A DNA stretch of 64,000 nt from Sisyra terminalis (taxonomy: Eukaryota > Arthropoda > Insecta > Neuroptera > Sisyridae), in contig OY292274.1 of NCBI GenBank assembly GCA_958496175.1, positions 33,767,482-33,831,481 on the forward strand. Reading direction: 5' to 3'. The position numbers and the translations under genes are program-made. Below the pieces are notes generated by a model. That model did no database searches. It was not told where the DNA came from and was given only the letters and a program-made list of their open reading frames with translations. How positions within the stretch are numbered: the first letter of the stretch is position 1; the number at the start of each line of letters is the position of its first letter. Below are positions 57,311 through 64,000 of the stretch, in pieces.

Positions 57311-59960
57311 TTAGTGGGGTTTCGGTGTGTGTCCGTCGACATAAAAATTCCTTGTAGCTTTTGGTAATTCCAATTCCATTCCTTCCATTTCTTTGGTTAA
57401 AACTATTTGACATCCTAAAATAAAGTTAAACGTGTGTTATATTCAATATGGTAAATGTTTTAACAAGACTACGATCAAATTAAGGTTTTTTGTGATATTG
57501 AAATCTAATGGTGGATTCTTGTAGAATTTGACAAAATAAAACGTAAATATTAGATGCTTTTATTCAATAAATGGTTTGTTTTAAAGATATAATTTTTTTA
57601 AAAATAAACCAAACCATTTTTTATAGAAAAAATGTTTGGCAAAATATAAATGAAAATATTTTTTATCTAAAAATTTTTTTTTACGTGTACATACAGTATA
57701 CGTATGCTCGTTTCCTTTCTATATACGTAAGTCTGATTTGTATATTTTTAATGCGCTGTAGTTTTGGAACTATAATTTACATGAAAAGTTTTAAAAGCAA
57801 TTCATATAGTTGATACCACATATTTACTCTCTTATATGGTAATGTCAAATTCGTCATGTTCTTTTGAACTGTAGATCATTTATGAAGAATATATTCGCAT
57901 GATAGATTTTTTTGTATTCTTCATGTTTATGTCTAATATATATGCGGAATCGATCATAGTAATTCCTGTTGAAAAGGCATTTAAAGACATTTTGAAATTA
58001 TTACATTCAAAATGTCTTCAATAATTTAAAACAACTTCTAATGTTTTTTTAAACATACAAACGCTTTTAATGCCTTTTTTAACAGGGATAGGTAAGAGAT
58101 AAAATGGAAAATTAAGTTTCAAACTATTTAGACACCCTATTATTTACGATGCAGAAAACAATGTACATTTAATTGTAATTTTGCTCTTCAATGCGTTCAC
58201 AAAAATACATGACTAATAGATATGATATATCAAGCTAAGGGGTTAATCTATTCTTATTTGGAAACTAACGGCTGGTATTTTCACTATTAGCTAGAAAAGA
58301 TCTATAGCTATCTATATTCTTAAGATAACTATTTAAAAGATTAATCATTATCTGTTGGATATTATCTTCATATGAAAACACAAATGGTTTCTTTATCCTT
58401 CCAACAAAAATTTGACTCATGGTCTCTCTTAAAACCGTCAAATCTGATAACGTTTCATTTTCTACTTTGTTTTTATTCTATTCTTGATTTTTATGTTAAT
58501 TTAATATGGTAATTCTAATATGGTATAATTTTCTTATATGTGGCTAAATTTTCATTATGGATCGATTTATTCGCGAATTAAATTTGTTAATAAAGAAAAT
58601 AATGCCACGTTGTCAGATTTAACGTTTCTAAAAGAAACATGAGCCCAAAATTTTATATAGATCATAGATGTCGCGACCTAGATGCGGAAATACCGGTAAA
58701 AGTGAGATATCGAAAAATATCAATCAGCATATTCGTTTTATTTTGTGAAATATAAAAGAAATGAGAATCCATCGTTAGATCTTGATGTTACTGAGACTCA
58801 AGGTTTGTAAATTACACAGGTTGCTCCATTAGAAAAAAAAATGACGTCATACGAAGAATTTTGAAATTGAATCAGTTTGAAGATATGTACGAATTTCTTC
58901 TGGATACGTAACGTATCCATCACGTAGCCACCATGAGGCCACCTGTGTATTTTATAAACCTTGACCGAGGCTAACTTCTCAGTTTAACCCAACACAGTAA
59001 AGAATGATGGCTTTTTCGCTAGAGTTACCAACTCTCCAGTTTACGTTCGGAGATCCCTGAAAAAATAAACTTTCTCCAGACTCTAGTTCATAAAAAAATC
59101 ATCGCATTTTTTAATAGTTATTTACCATCGCTTTATAACTACCAAGGTCTTTAGCGACTCTAATGTTAATAAAAAAATCCGTAAATCGAGAAATATCGAA
59201 AATTTGCTCCATACAAGATTCGAATCTAACATCTACCAGTTTTGGAGCGACCACCTTAATCATTCGGCCACCAGTAGGCTGATTTTTCGTTTTTATTTTA
59301 AATGATTATTCTTGTAAATGCACCTATCTTCTTACTAAATGCAACTCTCCGGATTTTGTCATAAGATCTCCGAACATTCTGAAATTTCGAGTTGGTAACT
59401 CTATTTTATGCACATCAAGAATACCTAGCCGAGAGTTTTCTTTTAAGAATGGTGCCATATCCAAGAGATCTTCTTCTTTTTCAGTAGCTTCCGATAAGTG
59501 ATTTAGATATTTATTGTTCACATAAACATGACATGTTGTGCATGCCAATGAAGCTTCACAAGCACCTTCCATTTCGATATTGTTCTTATGAGCCAAATAT
59601 AAAACGTTATCACCCACTTTGCCTTTGACAGGAACCTTTTCTCCCTTCTTATTCACGTATGTAATATTAACACTGAAATTGTAAAATATTAATAATAATT
59701 TAAATATGAAATAACTAATGACATGTATACACTTCTTCTTCAGATCGCGGTTCTTGCCACTCATATTCGCCGTGGTTTAGAACTGCAAAAATAGAATGTA
59801 AAATGTTGAATATTTTATTTTTTTTATTATAAATACTACCTTTACTAGATCTTATCAATCTACGAAAACTAATAGGTTGTATTAAATGGTTCAAAATTTT
59901 CAAATTGCCGCTTTTTAATTGCGTTGACGCCATATACATTTTTCTCAAAAATAAATTCAT
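57311..59960 (-). CDS. Fdx2: mitochondrial [2Fe-2S] ferredoxin, FDX2 type
   Basis: Four minus-strand exons: 59960-59840, 59782-59731, 59672-59425 and 57414-57311, in phase, 174 residues. FDX2 passes electrons from ferredoxin reductase to the iron-sulfur cluster assembly machinery in the mitochondrial matrix. The N-terminal 40 residues are basic and Ser-rich with almost no acids, a mitochondrial presequence. The cluster ligands are C96, C102 and C105 (EGACEASLACTTCHVY) and C142 (RLG-GCQIVL, built across the last splice), then LPKATRNFYVDGHTPKPH, the FDX2-type ending. The last exon lies 2.0 kb away behind a SINE and two MITEs. If the donor at 59425 is missed, the frame runs on to 59324 and yields a tail without C142. 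It is divergent from the DUF89 gene, 346 bp apart. Confidence 0.94.
57962..58089. mobile_element. MITE family M2, copy in FDX2 intron 3
   Basis: Left end ATTCCTGTTGAAAAGGCATT, right end ATGCCTTTTTTAACAGGGAT, with AAAGACATTTTGAAAT and ATTCAAAATGTCTTC as internal inverted arms. It is the same family as 29012-29139 and identical in length. Confidence 0.7.
58414..58645. mobile_element. MITE family M1, copy in FDX2 intron 3
   Basis: Starts GACTCATGGTCTCTCTTAAA and ends AAAGAAACATGAGCC, with the M1 core between. The right flank CAAAATTT corresponds to the left flank CAAAAATTT with one extra A, consistent with an 8-bp duplication. Confidence 0.75.
59107..59280 (-). repeat. tRNA-derived SINE S1, best-preserved copy
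   Basis: On the minus strand: AGCCTACTGGTGGCCGAATG with an RNA polymerase III A box (TGGCCGAATG, 59270-59261) and a B box about 35 bp further on (GATTCGAATCTTG, 59227-59215), together resembling a tRNA-Ser/Leu head. A unique body follows (TTTCGATATTTCTCGATTTA, TAGAGTCGCTAAAGACCTTG, GTTATAAAGCGATGG), ending in TATTAAAAAA. Other copies are at 41140-41512, 47185-47335 and 55481-55612. Confidence 0.8.
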
Positions 59961-60306
59961 TAATAATTTTCGAATTATTTATTATACCAAAGCTCATTGT
60001 TAGCTAAATGCAGCAAAAATTAGACAAAAGCAATCATTATGATATAAATTATGTATGATAAATAATTGGATTATTTATCTTTTTGAAAGGCAGATTCCGG
60101 AACAAGACAATGATTAGTTTGACGTTTTAAAAAAATAGATCAGCTGATTGAATATAACCTTTAATTTATATTTATTATATAAGCCTAGAAGAAGACTTCC
60201 AAACTTTTGAATCAATTTAATATTACGAACATAATTTATTTAAAAATCTATACAATACAAAAATTAAGAAAAGTGTTTCTTTTCATACCAATTTAAACTA
60301 GTTAAA
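59961..60306. promoter_or_regulatory. shared promoter region FDX2 / DUF89 gene
   Basis: 346 bp separate the two divergent start codons, so both promoters must lie here. CAGCTG (E-box) is present at about 60140. No TATA box or CpG-rich core stands out. Confidence 0.45.
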
Positions 60307-61626
60307 ATGTCTGAATTAAATGTGGATTTTTGTTGTATTGATGAGAAAACCCCATACAATAGTAAATTATCAGCATTGTACAAACAAAGTTTTGCCTTTT
60401 ATACGGTGAAGGAACGAATGCCGGTAATTTTAACAAGGATAATTGATAATTTAGTGCGGGATAAAGATTCAATTTGTGCTGAGTACAATGAACAAGCCCG
60501 AGATGAACTGAAAATAATAATCGGAGAAATATCTAAATTGAAGTATGAAATTCAAACTAATAAACCGTTTACAAAACTATCATCGCAATTTCCAGATTCT
60601 GAAACGTGGAATGAGTATTTGGAGGAAGAATCTAAATCTAATACACCAACGTTTTTCAATACAGTGTGGTTATATGCTGAATGCTATATGTATCGACGCT
60701 TGAAAGATAAGGTGTACGAGACTTCAGCATTAAAGAACTTTGATCTTTTTAGAAAACAAAAAGATGAAGCTCTAACAACCGCAGTACCATTATTATTATC
60801 CTTATCTGATTTATTGTTCTCAATATTTGAAAAAAATTCCAACAATCAAATAGAGAATAAAAACGATTTCATCAAACTCCTAAAAAACAACTTATGGGGC
60901 AATAAATTTGATTTGTCATTATCTCAAGGTGCAGCGGTTGATATGGGATCATCCAGCTTGGAAAAATTAAATGAAAAACTGTTGGTTGATCAATCCGAAT
61001 TGATTTGGGAAACTGTAAAATCTCATGCAGATAATGATATTATAAGCATTGTTACTGATAATGCTGGTTATGAAGTTTTCTCAGACTTTTGTCTAGCAGA
61101 CTTTTTAATTACAAAAAACCTAACGAAAACTGTACAATTTCACGTCAAAGCAATTCCATGGTTTATTTCGGATGTTACATGTGAGGATTTTGAAAGAGTT
61201 ATAAAACAGTTGTTAGATCATGAAAATGAAAAATTAAGAAAAATTGGAAAACGTTGGAGTGATTATGTGCAAAATAAAATTTGGACCGTACAAGGCAAAT
61301 TATTTTGGACATCGCCATTTGATTACAGTTTGATGCAGCAAAAAGACAGCACTCTTTATACTAATTTAAGTAAATCCAAACTAGTTATATTCAAAGGTGA
61401 TTTGAACTATCGCAAATTATTAGGAGAAGTTAATTGGGAACCAACGACTCCTTTTTCCAAAGCTCTTCAAGGCTTCCACCCAACAAACGTATGTGCACTT
61501 CGTACGTTAAAAGCGGATTTGATTTGTGGTTTGAACTCCGGAACTGCGGAGCGATTAAATGAGGCAGATCCTGATTGGTTGATATCTGGCAGTTATGGAG
61601 TAATACAATTTTGTCCTTCAATTTAA
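60307..61626 (+). CDS. Armt1: DUF89 damage-control phosphatase, ARMT1 type
   Basis: Intronless, 439 residues, complete from ATG to stop. It matches ARMT1/subfamily III DUF89 proteins, metal-dependent phosphatases acting on phosphorylated sugars such as fructose-1-phosphate; a protein carboxyl-methyltransferase activity has also been reported for the human member. The catalytic metal site is visible: D251-N252 in SIVTDNAGYEVFSD and D289 in WFISDVTCEDF, with the usual spacing. Other family blocks are LWGNKFDLSLSQG, IFKGDLNYRKLLGEVNW and, at the end, CALRTLKADLICGL and GSYGVIQF. The intronless structure among intron-rich neighbours could reflect an old retroposition, but the gene shows no decay. 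It is probably cytosolic, as no targeting signal is seen. Confidence 0.92.
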   Translation: MSELNVDFCCIDEKTPYNSKLSALYKQSFAFYTVKERMPVILTRIIDNLVRDKDSICAEYNEQARDELKIIIGEISKLKYEIQTNKPFTKLSSQFPDSETWNEYLEEESKSNTPTFFNTVWLYAECYMYRRLKDKVYETSALKNFDLFRKQKDEALTTAVPLLLSLSDLLFSIFEKNSNNQIENKNDFIKLLKNNLWGNKFDLSLSQGAAVDMGSSSLEKLNEKLLVDQSELIWETVKSHADNDIISIVTDNAGYEVFSDFCLADFLITKNLTKTVQFHVKAIPWFISDVTCEDFERVIKQLLDHENEKLRKIGKRWSDYVQNKIWTVQGKLFWTSPFDYSLMQQKDSTLYTNLSKSKLVIFKGDLNYRKLLGEVNWEPTTPFSKALQGFHPTNVCALRTLKADLICGLNSGTAERLNEADPDWLISGSYGVIQFCPSI

Positions 61627-61858
61627 TTATACATTGATTTCACCGAAGTACAGATGTCCTATATTCTTTTTTACAAATTTTGTTAATATAATATGTATGG
61701 GTACTATTTACAAACTATGTATATATGTTTATACCAAAGGCTACAAGCTGTGTTGTTCATTTTGATTATATAAAATTTTATCAACTATCTAATGACTATT
61801 ATTAGTAATTACCTTCAAAGTTACCGTTATCCTTATTGCAGTTAATTTCTTCTTAAAC
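61627..61858. other. 3' flank of the DUF89 gene
   Basis: AT-rich, likely 3' UTR. No clear unique polyadenylation signal. Confidence 0.35.
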
Positions 61859-62079
61859 GAGTGGATCTTAACTGGGGTTCAATCGAACCCTAGGAGCTCG
61901 GTAAGTCAGTCTCACAGGTTCGGCGAAGGCCAAGAGTCACCGCTGACTCACACGACCATTGTATAAATATATACTTATGTTTTGAATTTGAAAAAAAAAT
62001 TTTACACTTAAGAAGGGTTTGGAAAACACGCATATGAAACTGGTTGGGTCAGTACCTCCAACGAGGTTAAAAACCACTG
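61859..62079. mobile_element. hAT-like MITE H1, copy 2
   Basis: Left end GAGTGGATCTTAACTGGGGT, right end (reverse complement) CAGTGGTTTTTAACCTCGTT. The interior matches copy 1 in inverse orientation (for example TTCATATGCG and AAACATAAGTATATATTTAT on the minus strand). Flanks TCTTAAAC and TCTTAGAC agree at 7 of 8. Target sequences here and at copy 1 both begin TCTTA. Confidence 0.82.
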
Positions 62080-64000
62080 TCTTAGACTATATGAATCACT
62101 TCTTGCAATAAAAACCTCTCTTAGAAATAATATATTTTAGCTTATTGTAAAAATTACACTGAGCGAAGCACTTTCAATGATTTAAGTTTTATAAAAGTCC
62201 ACTAATTTTGTGGACAGTTTCTAAGTCAGGATAGACTAAGTTCTTTATGTCCTAAAACATTATAAATACTTCTCCAGTCCGATTTCTGTGATTATCTCAA
62301 ATATTTTTTTTTTGAGGCTCTTATAACATAAAGTGATTCATTTTACTATGAACGTTTTAAATAGTCTATTTATTCTAAGACTAGTTAGACAAAAACAAGT
62401 AATAGTAGGTACTCTGGTCACAGGTTTAAAGCTATTTGTCATCTGGTAGATACAAAAGTACAAAAGAAAAGAATTTTAATCTACAAAACGGAATGCAATG
62501 ATTTAGTGGACATGGGGTCATAAATTTCTACTTGATTAATATTTGCTTTAAATAAGTAAATAGTTTGTAATATAATTAAATAATTATAACTAAATTTTTC
62601 TTGACTTTAGGACTTAAATACAAATCGTTAAATTTGTTTTTAAGCCCACATAGAAAGATTTAATGAAAAATAAAATAAACGAATTAAAAATAAAACGAGC
62701 AATAATATCGAGCAATATCTAGTAGGATATTAGAGTCATGCCTATTTATTACGTTTATTCATTCCACTTTATGGGCTAAAGTTCTTTTCTCACTTATTTT
62801 TATATCTAATTTTTCCAAATATCTATTTGACCGAATTAGTTACTAAATCGGAATGTATACTGGACTACGAAATGGTTAGACTTGATGGACTTGATCAAAA
62901 TGTGTGTCGATGATGGATAAGTAAGACATGGAATTGAAGTATCAAAATTATTAAGACTATAACAAGGCGATAATTAAAATTAAAATATCAAAATTAAATA
63001 GAGAAAAAAATACTTTTCATTATATTTTTCTTTTCCTATGAACGTGGGAATGGAAATAACTGAAAGGGGAAAGCAGAGAAAACTCTTTGTTTAATATCTT
63101 TTTGGTTGTACTAGTTGTATAGTGTTATTTTGTTATGCATCGTAAAGTCAGTAGTAAGTGTAGTAAGATTCAACTGAGGAATCAAATTTAACTCGAAACT
63201 ATAGCTGGTTGCTCGACCTTAAGTTTAATCTTTAGCTGGCCCAAATTTTCCTTAATTTTTCAAACTTTTAGCAGTTAATAAACTATAACGAATAATACTA
63301 ATTCTAAGAACTTATGTTCTAAAGAAGCCACATTATTCATAGCAAAAATAAAACTTCAACTTGATTGAGTCAAAGATCAAAAATTATTCAAATTTTCAGT
63401 GCTTCCCGCTACCCGCCTAAAATAATACAATATTAGCCGATCGAAAAAGTAAAAGATTTTTTTTGAAATAAAAAAAGCCAGGATCTTTCGGCTTATATAA
63501 TCGTAATTAATTTTCCTGGGAGTGCTATTTAAAATGCATATTTATGTATAATAGACAATTCTATATTCTTGATTGGCTAAGATTAAATTTATAACGCTTC
63601 TAAAGTCTCTATCTTCAAAAGTAAGTAGCATATATTCGGGAAATTTTCGAGATTTCCAGAAAAATAAATGCGATTTATGAAAGATAGACATATGGTACAT
63701 GCTGAAGTATTTTATCTTAATATCGGGTTTCGAAGTTTTTGTCGGCTTGAAGGATTCAATAAAATCGATACAAAATAAGTCGATCGATACAGAGAAGTTT
63801 GTTTCTATTTTTCGGAAAATTTATAAAATTTTTCAAAAAGAAAATCGAGGATTCCTTCTGAATGAACTTTCGTGATGACGAAATTCTGCAACCCGTACAA
63901 ATCAAATTAAAATTCACATTGTTCTCATTTTTGTATCTGTCTTGCACGTTAGTCAAGTTACATCGTTAAAATAATGTGGTTTAAATATTTGCTAAGAGTT
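62080..64000. other. intergenic, nothing recognised
   Basis: AT-rich to the end of the window; open frames are short and random-looking. Confidence 0.4.

Noticed and set aside
59324..59424. FDX2 ending at 59324
   Set aside because: That end lacks the fourth cluster cysteine. The exon at 57311-57414 supplies G-C-Q-I and the standard C-terminus in phase.

Overview
This is an AT-rich piece of animal nuclear DNA, almost certainly from an insect. Genes are split by short introns with GT/AG borders, one gene is a ZAD zinc-finger protein (an arthropod-specific type), another is a Tret1-like sugar transporter, and the DNA between genes is full of short transposon relics. I cannot name the order or species. 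I found no rRNA, tRNA or CRISPR, and nothing bacterial.

Layout. 1-12.4 kb has no gene I can establish. It holds dispersed repeats, two orphan coding-like patches (about 5.6 and 6.3 kb), a 0.6 kb inverted-repeat element (8.8-9.5 kb), a small foldback element (10.9-11.2 kb) and a TTA-flanked inverted-repeat element carrying the 3' end of a LINE (11.3-12.4 kb). 13.1-16.6 kb (minus) is a four-exon gene for a 1081-residue FHA-like, TQ-repeat protein resembling MDC1/Mu2. It is divergent from a ZAD-C2H2 zinc-finger gene (plus, 17.2-22.5 kb) whose first intron is packed with miniature transposons and whose fingers are each split by an intron at the same codon. 25.7-27.2 kb (minus) is ADAT1, the tRNA adenosine-37 deaminase. 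31.8-34.3 kb (plus) is a nine-exon sugar transporter. 35.8-52.9 kb (minus) is the complete CBP/p300 gene (nejire), 19 exons and about 2523 residues. 57.3-60.0 kb (minus) is the mitochondrial ferredoxin FDX2, head-to-head with an intronless DUF89/ARMT1 gene (plus, 60.3-61.6 kb). The rest to 64 kb is intergenic.

The genes are unrelated housekeeping and regulatory loci (chromatin acetylation, tRNA editing, iron-sulfur cluster assembly, metabolite repair, sugar uptake, a DNA-damage-like scaffold). They are not an operon or a joint system. I rebuilt exon structures by hand from splice sites, reading phase and family knowledge. All joins listed for ADAT1, the transporter, CBP, FDX2 and the FHA gene keep phase.

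The most notable observations are: the one-intron-per-finger array with a dead seventh finger; the TQ-repeat FHA protein with no BRCT domain; an in-frame intronic tail in FDX2 that would remove the fourth cluster cysteine; a tRNA-derived SINE family with nested insertions in both directions (hAT in SINE, SINE in hAT); and several miniature element families whose 8-bp target duplications can still be read. I did not find a convincing new multi-gene system.
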